64,000 bases of DNA, from assembly GCA_947492575.1 (NCBI GenBank), contig CANLNK010000001.1, forward strand, positions 930,001 through 994,000, in the 5' to 3' direction. The stretch is from an uncultured Thalassotalea sp. Its GTDB lineage: Bacteria > Pseudomonadota > Gammaproteobacteria > Enterobacterales > Alteromonadaceae. The position numbers and the translations under genes are program-made. The notes beneath the pieces are model-generated. The model was given only the letters and a program-made list of their open reading frames with translations. It was not told the DNA's origin and made no database searches. Of the stretch, positions 28,237-35,822 are shown piece after piece; position 1 is the first letter of the stretch; the number at the start of each line of letters is the position of its first letter.

Positions 28237-28690
28237 ATAAAAACAGCAAGGCACTTGCTATTGTCAATGCGACCAACATTCGCGTTGTAGGTACTCCCTT
28301 TACTGATGATATCCACTATTTCACTTAGTGTATTAGCTTTTGAAGTTAAAGACATTGAGCCGAATGCTGACAAGCGCGTGCTTATGGTGTTATCAAGCTA
28401 TGGGAAGGAGCAAGGTAAGACGCAACCCGGTTATGAATTTGATGAATTTTCAAAAGCGTATTTAGTGTTTAAAGCAAACGGTGTAAATGTTGATCTTGCT
28501 AGTCCTCAAGGGGGCGCGATTGAAGCTGATAAATACGATCCAAACAAAGCTTTTAATGTTGCTGTGCTTCAAGTCAGCATGAGCATGGCGAAGTTAGCTA
28601 ACACGCTAAAAATAGCAGACGTTAACGCTAAAGATTATCAAGGTGTGTTTTTGTAGGGGAAGGCGATACCGAAGATGCCGTTAGCTCTTA
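28237..28690 (+). pseudogene. Decayed, truncated copy of the DJ-1/PfpI gene
   Basis: This segment matches the intact gene at 30185 from the promoter to about codon 155. The start codon is ATA instead of ATG (28237), the signal-peptide region is frameshifted, and a base loss at about 28650 turns GTTTGTCGTAGGG into a frame with TAG. The region beyond, including the cysteine motif and the C-terminal TPR part, is missing. Residues of the middle part (DKRVLMVLSSYGKEQGK, YEFDEFSKAYLVFKANGV) are nearly identical in both copies, so the duplication is fairly recent or was under selection for a time. A 116-codon frame (28306-28656) remains open. Confidence 0.85.
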
Positions 28691-28731
28691 ATATTGCAAA
28701 GTAGTCACCTAAAAATTCAGGAGTAACAAAG

Positions 28732-29244
28732 ATGAAAGCAAAACTAGTAATCACGTCAGTACTTTCTTTTGGAATAGCGGTTACCAATCCCGTTTTGGCA
28801 AATGATGAACAAATTTTATTGAAGTCGTTTCATGACTACGGAATGTCAAAGTGTGATAGTTTTATATTGGAAAACAGTAAGTTGAATAACAACTGGAACT
28901 ACTTTATCGATAAGCATGTAGGCTTTAATGATGAGGCTTTAACGGAAGTTACAGTCACACAAATTTTTGGTTCTAAAGGCGATACAATAAAAACTCAGGA
29001 TACTTACATCCAAACCGCAACGAAATGCTTTTTGAGGAAAACTTGGACATTAACATTTTCTGGTTCATGCGCGGAAAATATAGATGGTAATGCTTGGTAT
29101 GTGTCTACAAAAATGCCAGATAAAGACTATACAACCTATAAAAATGCAGGCGGTTTGGAACTTCATGCTAAAGAAATTTCAATGGGTAATTTCAAAGCGT
29201 GTGTACAAGAAGGCTCTAAACGTGCAAATAGCGCACACGGCTAA
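28732..29244 (+). CDS. Exported protein of unknown function, 170 residues
   Basis: Not recognised. A signal peptide (to about residue 24, ending NPVLA) precedes a 146-residue mature domain with four or more cysteines (SKCDSF, TKCFLRK, GSCAEN, KACVQEG), which suggests disulfides. An AGGAG ribosome site lies nine bases before the ATG. It sits between the decayed and intact DJ-1 copies, in the segment bounded by the duplication. Confidence 0.7.
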   Translation: MKAKLVITSVLSFGIAVTNPVLANDEQILLKSFHDYGMSKCDSFILENSKLNNNWNYFIDKHVGFNDEALTEVTVTQIFGSKGDTIKTQDTYIQTATKCFLRKTWTLTFSGSCAENIDGNAWYVSTKMPDKDYTTYKNAGGLELHAKEISMGNFKACVQEGSKRANSAHG

Positions 29245-29329
29245 ACCCCAAGAAAATTCTGGCCTCGGTTAAAATACTCTCCTTGTCGCCTATTATTCGT
29301 TGAAGGCGGCATCTAAATTAAGGAAGAAG

Positions 29330-29935
29330 ATGAAAATTATTCTATTGCTTTTTACCGTTTTATTCTCTGTCTTCACAGCGAATGCTCAAGTACAGATTAC
29401 AACAGTAAATGGAAGCCTTAATGAGCTAAAGATTAAATCTGATATAGAAGCGCTACACGAGCAATTCGATTTAACGCCATGGATTTATACTAAGAAAGTC
29501 CAAGTCGACGAAAATGCGAAAACGCCGCATAGTCACCCCGTTCTTACAATTAGTACTCAGTCAGAATATCTGTCAAGCAAAATTAAGTTACTATCGAGTT
29601 ATCTTCACGAACAATTTCATTGGCATGTCATCGTCAATGGTAAACTCACCAAAGAAGTATTTCGCGCAAGGATCAAAGAGTTTTTTCCAAATTTCAAAAC
29701 TGGTCATCCATATGGTAGCCGAAATGCAGGAAGCACATTAAGTCATGTTATTGTTTGTTATTTAGAGTATGTCGCACTATCAAAACTCATTGGTCAGGAT
29801 AAGGCGCTCGAAAATATATCCACTAACAATTATTACACTTGGGTTTATGACACAATTAGTAACCCAGAAAACGAAGAAATTCTAGATAGTTTGCTAGAAG
29901 AATTTGGCCTTGAATTTCGTGGCCGAGGCAACTAA
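29330..29935 (+). CDS. Exported protein with HExxH motif, possible metallopeptidase
   Basis: A 201-residue protein starting at the ATG with GGAAGAAG upstream; an earlier TTG (29300) has no support. The signal peptide ends at about AANAQ (residue 20). LHEQFHWHV at about 92-100 is an HExxH motif followed by Trp, and a Glu in CYLEYVAL about 50 residues later could be the third zinc ligand. The rest is not a family I recognise. If the motif is functional, this is a small secreted zinc hydrolase. It lies between the two DJ-1 copies. Confidence 0.65.
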   Translation: MKIILLLFTVLFSVFTANAQVQITTVNGSLNELKIKSDIEALHEQFDLTPWIYTKKVQVDENAKTPHSHPVLTISTQSEYLSSKIKLLSSYLHEQFHWHVIVNGKLTKEVFRARIKEFFPNFKTGHPYGSRNAGSTLSHVIVCYLEYVALSKLIGQDKALENISTNNYYTWVYDTISNPENEEILDSLLEEFGLEFRGRGN

Positions 29936-29947
29936 CAGGGCATTTAG

Positions 29948-30056
29948 TTCAATCAGACCGTTCTCTGGGAGATGCGTAAACGCAGCGCGTTTTCGCCATT
30001 TTAGCGATGCATTTTCGTTTGTTCGCATAGCGTTACGAACGGTTTAAATTGGAATA
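29948..30056. repeat. Imperfect inverted repeat in intergenic region
   Basis: CCGTTC (29958) pairs with GAACGG (30037) and ATGCG (29972) with CGCAT (30024), with further imperfect pairing outside. A folded RNA or DNA structure between the HExxH gene and the DJ-1 promoter is possible. It has no U-tract and no integron core site. Confidence 0.45.
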
Positions 30057-30123
30057 AAATTACTATTCATCTTCAGATTCAATCTATTTAAACTTGATCA
30101 ACTCACAGTCGCTTCTTTTTTAA

Positions 30124-30143
30124 TTTTCACAACCGTTTCACAT
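30124..30143 (+). promoter_or_regulatory. TTTCACA direct repeat, copy 3 (DJ-1 gene)
   Basis: TTTCACA at 30125-30131 and 30136-30142, 11 bases apart, then TTCCCTTTGTCATGCT. It lies 43 bases before the DJ-1 start. The one-turn spacing of the heptamers is what OmpR-type regulators prefer. Confidence 0.7.
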
Positions 30144-30184
30144 TCCCTTTGTCATGCTGCGCGTAACTTCAAGGAGAATGAACC

Positions 30185-31357
30185 ATGAAAGCAGCAAAAC
30201 ACTTATTATTGTCACTGTTACCAAAACTTGCGTTGTTGGTACTTTCGTTACTGGTGATGTCCACTCTTTCACGTAGCGCATTAGCTTTTGAGGCTAAAGA
30301 CATTAAGGCTAATACGGATAAACGCGTGCTTATGGTGCTATCAAGCTATGGGAAAGAGCAAGGTAAGACGCAACCCGGTTATGAATTTGATGAGTTTTCA
30401 AAAGCGTATTTGGTGTTTAAAGCGAACGGCGTAACTGTTGATCTCGCAAGTCCTCAAGGGGGCGCGATTGAAGCGGACAAATACGATCCAAACAAAGCGT
30501 TTAATGCCGCAGTGCTTCAAGACATTATGGTCATGGAGAAGTTAGCCAACACACTAAAAGTAGCTGACGTTAATGCTAAAGAATACCAAGGTGTGTTTGT
30601 CGTAGGGGGCAAAGGTGCCATGTTCGACTTACCGAAAGATGCCTCGTTACAGCAAGCGATTGCAGATATTTACCAACAAAATGGCAGTGTTGCCGCGGTA
30701 TGTCATGGCCCTGCGGCGCTAGTTGACGTAAAGCTTGCTGACGGTAGTTACTTAATTGCCAACAAAGCGGTGAATGGTTTTACCAATGCAGAAGAAAAGT
30801 TATTCGGTAAGAAATGGATTAATCAGTTTGAGTTTATGCTGGAAGATAAGCTAGTTGAGCGTGGTGCTAAATTTCAATCAAGCCCAATTATGTTAAGTCA
30901 TGTCGCTGTAGATAGCCGTTTAATCACGGGGCAAAACCCGTCTTCAACGGTAGCAGTGGCAACTGAACTGGTTAAATCAATGGGGATTGAGCCTGTACCT
31001 TTTAACGATTACGAAGATGACAGAACTCTAGCGATGGTGGCAAGAGTCTTAGAAGGTGACGATAAAGCGCTAACAACGCTAATGACTCAACAAGGTGACT
31101 ATCATATCGAATTAGTGGGCATGTACGGTTACTACTATCTACAAACGGTAGAGAATGACGCTGCGCTGGAAAAGTCGCTAGCCCTGATGACATTGGCGCA
31201 AGCAGCGATTAACAACCCGAGACTCGATCTGACGATTGCAAAAACTCAGCACAAGTTAGGGGATGATAAGGCTGCTATTGCAACGCTAAACCAGCTATTG
31301 GCGAGTAAGCCAGACTTTGAACCGGCACAAGAGATGTTAAAAAGCTTATCGTTGTAG
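30185..31357 (+). CDS. Exported DJ-1/PfpI-family protein with C-terminal TPR region
   Basis: A 390-residue protein. Residues 1-34 form a signal peptide or membrane anchor. Residues about 45-270 are a DJ-1/PfpI glutaminase-like domain of the Hsp31 type, with the nucleophile elbow AAVCHGPAAL (Cys173), GVFVVGGKGAMFDL, and SHVAVDSRLITGQNPSS. Residues about 280-390 are helical with TPR-like character (LDLTIAKTQHKLGDDKAAIA). Class members act as glyoxalases, deglycases or chaperones, mostly in the cytoplasm, so an exported form with a TPR tail is unusual. An AAGGAG site lies before the ATG. The two-component genes follow 144 bases on. Confidence 0.88.
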   Translation: MKAAKHLLLSLLPKLALLVLSLLVMSTLSRSALAFEAKDIKANTDKRVLMVLSSYGKEQGKTQPGYEFDEFSKAYLVFKANGVTVDLASPQGGAIEADKYDPNKAFNAAVLQDIMVMEKLANTLKVADVNAKEYQGVFVVGGKGAMFDLPKDASLQQAIADIYQQNGSVAAVCHGPAALVDVKLADGSYLIANKAVNGFTNAEEKLFGKKWINQFEFMLEDKLVERGAKFQSSPIMLSHVAVDSRLITGQNPSSTVAVATELVKSMGIEPVPFNDYEDDRTLAMVARVLEGDDKALTTLMTQQGDYHIELVGMYGYYYLQTVENDAALEKSLALMTLAQAAINNPRLDLTIAKTQHKLGDDKAAIATLNQLLASKPDFEPAQEMLKSLSL

Positions 31358-31413
31358 TAACTTAACCTTTTGCTTTGCCTATTCTGATAAATAGTGATGG
31401 CAAATAGCTAAAA

Positions 31414-31464
31414 CCTGAAGTTAATGCTAGAAGTTAAAGCTAGAAGTTAAAGCTAGAAGTTAAA
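31414..31464. repeat. 13-bp tandem repeat upstream of the response regulator
   Basis: GCTAGAAGTTAAA is repeated exactly at 31426, 31439 and 31452, preceded by a fourth diverged unit. It lies 37 bases before the regulator start, in its probable leader or promoter. Confidence 0.85.
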
Positions 31465-31500
31465 GCAAGACAAGATAAGTAATGACTGAATAGGAAAGGT

Positions 31501-32199
31501 ATGATATCGACACAGCAAAAATTGCAGATATTATTAGTTGAAGATCAAGCCAGTATCGCTAGCAATATCGACGATTACATGGAAGAAAAAGGCCATGTGC
31601 TTGATTTTGCGACACAAGGAGAGCAGGGCTTATCACTAGCACTGAGCAATTTTTACGACCTCATCATTCTCGACATTAATTTACCACTGATGGATGGCTT
31701 GACGGTGTGTCAGCAACTTCGCGAGAAAGCTGACCGCCACATCCCAATCTTAATGCTCACCGCTCGAGACAGTATTGACGATAAAGTTGCTGGCTTTAAC
31801 GTTGGATCTGACGACTATCTCACTAAGCCTTTTTCGCTACAAGAACTGGAAGTCAGGTGTCTTGCGCTTTCCAGGCGACACTTATTACAAACCAAAGACG
31901 TAATGACGCTTGGCCCTTTATCTCTCGACAGAAAGCGTAAAGTGATAATGCGTGAAGGCAAAGCGTTGGACTTGCATACCATGGGGTACAAGCTGCTAAC
32001 AGTATTGGCGGAAGCTTACCCGCAGGTTGTTACTCGTTCAGAGTTGAGTGCAAAGTTGTGGGGCGATGAACCCACAGAGTCGGATGCTTTGCGCTCTCAT
32101 ATTTATCAGTTAAGAGCTGTGTTAGATAAGCCATTTTCAAAGCCACTACTTAAAACAGTCCATGGCGTCGGATTCATTTTAGATATTCAAGATAAATAA
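31501..32199 (+). CDS. OmpR/PhoB-family response regulator
   Basis: A 232-residue regulator. The receiver domain has the acidic pair at residues 14-15, phospho-acceptor Asp58 in LIILDINLPLMDG, TARDS, and Lys109 in YLTKPFS. The C-terminal winged helix is PhoB-like (LHTMGYKLLTVLAEAYPQVV, SDALRSHIYQLRAVLDKP, LKTVHGVGFIL). The layout resembles QseB/PmrA. It precedes its histidine kinase by 29 bases. The 11-bp-phased TTTCACA repeats of three nearby promoters are suitable sites for such a protein. Confidence 0.95.
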   Translation: MISTQQKLQILLVEDQASIASNIDDYMEEKGHVLDFATQGEQGLSLALSNFYDLIILDINLPLMDGLTVCQQLREKADRHIPILMLTARDSIDDKVAGFNVGSDDYLTKPFSLQELEVRCLALSRRHLLQTKDVMTLGPLSLDRKRKVIMREGKALDLHTMGYKLLTVLAEAYPQVVTRSELSAKLWGDEPTESDALRSHIYQLRAVLDKPFSKPLLKTVHGVGFILDIQDK

Positions 32200-32228
32200 T
32201 CGCTACGAAAGTTAGCGCTTGGGGAAGT

Positions 32229-33608
32229 ATGAATAGTCAACCTAGTGTAAATGAAAGCAGCTTACACAAACGCAAGAGTTACCATAGATTGAGTAGCCAA
32301 ATTGTATGGCGATTCTGCCTTTTTACCGTATTTTTATCAGCAACATACGGCATGATTTCATTTATTTTGATGTATACCTTAGAAGACAGTTTTATCGAAA
32401 AAGGCTTACAGCAAGAGATTCGATATTTGACCACTGGCTATGAAAGCACAGGGCAATGGCCAGTACCTCGCCGTTCAAACTTATCGCTTCATCTTACCAA
32501 GAAAACTTTCCCTGAAGAAATACGGCAAACGGCTATTGATGAGCCGGCACGCAAGGAATTTTATGGTGAAGAGGAACGTCACTACCACGTTATTCCGTTG
32601 CAAGAATATAAAGATGTGTTTTTAGTTGCCGAAGTTAGTGGCGACCTTTTAGTAAGACCCATTCGAGGCGGTGTCATTCAGTTTCTTGTGGTTAGTGGCT
32701 TTATCGTTACCGTGATCGCTTGCTTGATTGCTTGGCTTGTTGGCAGAAAGACGGCAAAACCTTTGAGGAAATTGGCGGATTTAGTTGATGGAGTAGCCCC
32801 TGAGCAAGTGCCTGAGCACTTTGCAAAGCAATACCCAAACAATGAAATTGGCATTTTGGCAACCACATTGGAACAAGCTTTTGTTCGCATTAGTAAGGCG
32901 ATAGAGCGAGAACGCTGTTTTACCCGAGACGTAAGCCATGAGCTAAGAACACCACTCGCGGTGATAAAAAATGCCGTCGAAGTTTACAAAGCGAAACAGG
33001 CAAAAGAAAACCCTGATAACGTTAGTAGCGCTATTGGTGTCAGTGGTGTTAGCAGTGTGGACGGCATGCTCCCAATTGAGCGCATCGCCGAAGCGGCTGA
33101 AACCATGGAAAAAACGGTGACAACCCTGCTGATGCTGGCGCGAGAAGAGCACACTGAAGCACACAAAACAGGCGCTAAATCCTCGGTGGCGCTAATGCCA
33201 TTGATAGAGCAGTCGATTATTGCACATAGTACGTTATTAGATGGAAAAGCGGTTGAAGTGCATATTGATGACAGTTGTTTTCAGTCGGTTGTATGTCATG
33301 AAGGTATGCTGAGAGTATTGCTGGATAATTTATTAAGCAACGCGTTTCAATACACCACCGAAGGAGAGGTTAATCTTGCCTTCGAGGATGATGCGTTAAT
33401 CATTACCGATACTGGGCCAGGCATAGATCCTGAAATTTCCGATGAAGTGACAAAGCCAGCAGTGAAGGGTAATCAAAGTACAGGCTTTGGCTTTGGCCTA
33501 GCGATAGTCAGCCGCCTCTGCGAGCATCAAGGCTGGCAATTGAAAGTGAACAGCTCTGACGCACCAAAGGGGACAAAAATTAGTGTCAGGTTAATTAATA
33601 AACCTTAA
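32229..33608 (+). CDS. Sensor histidine kinase (QseC/PmrB-like)
   Basis: A 459-residue membrane kinase. A first membrane segment (about 28-50), a short periplasmic domain of about 90 residues, a second segment (about 148-170), HAMP, the HisKA dimerisation domain with the phospho-acceptor in RDVSHELRTPLAVIKNAVEV, and an HATPase domain with DNLLSNAFQYT, DTGPGIDPE and GFGFGLAIV follow. Between the H-box helices is a glycine/serine-rich insert (GVSGVSSVDGM). It probably phosphorylates the adjacent regulator. The signal is unknown; the link to DJ-1 and YbbAP-like genes suggests envelope or electrophile stress. Confidence 0.94.
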   Translation: MNSQPSVNESSLHKRKSYHRLSSQIVWRFCLFTVFLSATYGMISFILMYTLEDSFIEKGLQQEIRYLTTGYESTGQWPVPRRSNLSLHLTKKTFPEEIRQTAIDEPARKEFYGEEERHYHVIPLQEYKDVFLVAEVSGDLLVRPIRGGVIQFLVVSGFIVTVIACLIAWLVGRKTAKPLRKLADLVDGVAPEQVPEHFAKQYPNNEIGILATTLEQAFVRISKAIERERCFTRDVSHELRTPLAVIKNAVEVYKAKQAKENPDNVSSAIGVSGVSSVDGMLPIERIAEAAETMEKTVTTLLMLAREEHTEAHKTGAKSSVALMPLIEQSIIAHSTLLDGKAVEVHIDDSCFQSVVCHEGMLRVLLDNLLSNAFQYTTEGEVNLAFEDDALIITDTGPGIDPEISDEVTKPAVKGNQSTGFGFGLAIVSRLCEHQGWQLKVNSSDAPKGTKISVRLINKP

Positions 33609-33782
33609 CTTTAGTTTTTAATTCTAATCGCAAAGTTCAATCAAACCTGACTAATAAAATGTCCCGAAATCGCTCTTATAACGTGCTTTAGATGTTTTCT
33701 CGCGACTTAAAAACTCTTATTCGCAGTCAGAACAAATAGAGCAGCCACATCCGTTAGAAGCTGAACGCTTTGTTTTCACCTT

Positions 33783-35324
33783 TTACTGGTTAAAGGATAT
33801 ATTTAGCTTGCGCATTCGGCTGCGGAGCGTATTTGGGTTAATTTCCAGTAGTTCAGCGGCGCCATTGCTACCGTGGATTTGTCCATTACAGATCTCAAGC
33901 GCATGTTTGATGTGTGCTTTGATCGCATCATCAAGGCTAACAATACTGTCTGGGGTAGAAGAATTACTCGTTGTTATTGATTGCGCTTGATTAGGCTGCT
34001 GTAGATCTGGAATTGATAACACTTCTCCTTCATTGATTATCAGTGCTCGCTCAATGACGTTTTCAAGCTCACGCACGTTGCCAGGCCATTCATATTGGCA
34101 AAGATCTTCAACTAGCGATGGCGTTAGTCTGGGAGGCTGACCAAGTTTCAGCAGCTGTGCTTTGCGTTTTACGAAATAGTCTAATAGTGCGGGAATATCT
34201 TCTTTTCGTTCACGAAGAGAAGGTACCTTAATGGGAAATACACTGAGTCTAAAGAAAAGATCTTCCCGAAATGTTCCCTGTGCAACCATCTTATTTATGT
34301 CTCTGTGCGTCGCTGCGATCACTCGTATGTCGACTGGCAAAGTTTCAGTTCCACCGACTCGTTCTATTTCTGAATTCTGCAGAACTCTAAGCAGCCTAAC
34401 TTGTGCTGCAAGTGGTAATTCTCCTATTTCGTCTAGGAAAATGGTGCCGCCATTAGCACGCTCAAACTTACCTCGCTTCAGTCCAACTGCTCCTGTAAAT
34501 GCTCCTTTCTCATGACCAAAGAGTTCGCTGTCCATAAGTGATTCGGGAATAGCACCGCAGTTAACCCTGACAAAGGGGCCGCTATTTCGAGCCGAGACGT
34601 TGTGAATATAACTCGCAATGACATCCTTTCCGGTTCCTGTTTCACCTAGTAAGAGTATCGGACTGTCATGCTGAGCAGCTTTGCTTGCGAAGGAGAGAGT
34701 TGGCGCCAAACCAAAATCAGCGCCAATAATGGTGGAATTGGCGTCTGCCCCCAATTCCTGTTGTAGCATCCTATTCTCTTCAGCAAGGAGGTCTTGCAAA
34801 TATAGTACTTGACGGTGCTTTAATGTATTACTGATGGATATTGCGCTGGGCCTATCTAGTAACGCAAAGATTTCGGCGTCCATGTCTGTGTATTTATAGC
34901 CAGACTCGCAAATGATAACCATACAGCCTAACACTTCATTTTCTAATGCTGGATTCAGCACCATAATGCTGCAATCTAGCGTACCACCGTATGAAAGCAC
35001 CATTTGTCGAGCAACGTCGTTGTTGGTGAGATCATTAATGATCAGAACAGATGGAGAATCGATATCGGCATTTCGAGCAGCAACATAACGCTTGAGATCA
35101 GCGCCTATGGGCACTTTCCTATCAAGTTGTACTCCTCCATTTTTATTGGCTTCTGCCAGTACATGTACAACACCTAAATCGAAGTCATAAGCCTCTAGGA
35201 AAGTCCGATCAATAGGTATGTGTGATTCCAACACCTGAAATGCAGCAAAAAGGGAATCTTTGGGATGCAAGTGTCGGCAAATTGCACTGGTGAAGTTATA
35301 AAAAAGCTGATGTTTGTTGGACAT
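33783..35324 (-). CDS. Sigma-54-dependent activator with GAF domain
   Basis: A 513-residue bacterial enhancer-binding protein. An N-terminal GAF-like sensor (about 20-165) leads to an AAA+ domain with Walker A GETGTGKD (227-234), the sigma-54 contact loop GAFTGA (274-279), Walker B GTIFLDE (293-299), and an arginine-finger region. A Fis-type helix-turn-helix (about 470-510) ends the protein. The architecture is that of NorR/FhlA-type activators. It diverges from a five-gene operon preceded by three inverted-repeat sites and a -24/-12 element, so that operon is its evident target. The GAF ligand is unknown. Confidence 0.95.
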   Translation of the reverse strand: MSNKHQLFYNFTSAICRHLHPKDSLFAAFQVLESHIPIDRTFLEAYDFDLGVVHVLAEANKNGGVQLDRKVPIGADLKRYVAARNADIDSPSVLIINDLTNNDVARQMVLSYGGTLDCSIMVLNPALENEVLGCMVIICESGYKYTDMDAEIFALLDRPSAISISNTLKHRQVLYLQDLLAEENRMLQQELGADANSTIIGADFGLAPTLSFASKAAQHDSPILLLGETGTGKDVIASYIHNVSARNSGPFVRVNCGAIPESLMDSELFGHEKGAFTGAVGLKRGKFERANGGTIFLDEIGELPLAAQVRLLRVLQNSEIERVGGTETLPVDIRVIAATHRDINKMVAQGTFREDLFFRLSVFPIKVPSLRERKEDIPALLDYFVKRKAQLLKLGQPPRLTPSLVEDLCQYEWPGNVRELENVIERALIINEGEVLSIPDLQQPNQAQSITTSNSSTPDSIVSLDDAIKAHIKHALEICNGQIHGSNGAAELLEINPNTLRSRMRKLNISFNQ

Positions 35325-35339
35325 ATCGCTCTCACTTAA

Positions 35340-35407
35340 TTGTGATATTTAACATTATTAAAACCCTTGTTGTTAAATATCACAACTTAATTTGTTAAAT
35401 AAAACAA
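35340..35407. promoter_or_regulatory. Three activator sites TTGT-N8-ACAA (upstream activating sequence)
   Basis: TTGTGATATTTAACAT (35340-35355), TTGTTAAATATCACAA (35370-35385) and TTGTTAAATAAAACAA (35392-35407). The first two form a 15-base perfect inverted repeat. They lie 80 to 150 bases upstream of the -24/-12 promoter, the normal place for an enhancer-binding protein, and next to the activator's own start. Confidence 0.8.
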
Positions 35408-35458
35408 CTATAATCAAGGGTTCTTTATAAGTTTTTGAAAAACAATGGATTATAAGGT

Positions 35459-35474
35459 TGGCACTAAACCTGTA
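35459..35474 (+). promoter_or_regulatory. Putative sigma-54 promoter (-24/-12)
   Basis: TGGCAC, five bases, CTGTA. The -24 GG is perfect; the -12 element has G but T instead of C (consensus TTGC). Spacing is exact. The expected start of transcription is about 25 bases before the first ATG of the operon. Confidence 0.65.
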
Positions 35475-35510
35475 ATAACTCTTGCATCACAGTAACGGAG
35501 TAAAGACAGT

Positions 35511-35822
35511 ATGTGGCTTGAAACACTTACCTTACAAACACACCAATCTAGAAAGGCAGCGATAGAGAAACTCTACCGCGAAATTGAGCGAGACACTGAT
35601 TTATCAACCACAGCTATTAGTGTCTTTTTCCACGAGAACTCTGTTTTGCATGTTTCCTGGCATCTAGCGCATAAAGGTGAGATGCATAAAAGTTGTTCAA
35701 TACAATCTGAAAGACTTATTGAAATGCTTCGTCTTTGGGGCCCTGTCCATCACCGTAACTGGCTACCGATGAAAACTACACCCCCTTCAGAATCTAATCT
35801 CGGAGACAATTATGCAAATTAA
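35511..35822 (+). CDS. Small protein of unknown function, first gene of sigma-54 operon
   Basis: Not recognised. The 103-residue cytoplasmic-type protein is rich in His, Trp and Leu (HENSVLHVSWHLAHKGEMHK). No signal or membrane segment is seen. A weak GGAG lies 12 bases before the ATG. Its last 11 bases overlap the next gene, which indicates translational coupling and supports it as a real gene. Confidence 0.7.
   Translation: MWLETLTLQTHQSRKAAIEKLYREIERDTDLSTTAISVFFHENSVLHVSWHLAHKGEMHKSCSIQSERLIEMLRLWGPVHHRNWLPMKTTPPSESNLGDNYAN

Noticed and set aside
29936-30060. Second integron-like site
   Set aside because: An inverted repeat exists, but no core sites are recognisable; kept only as an imperfect inverted repeat.
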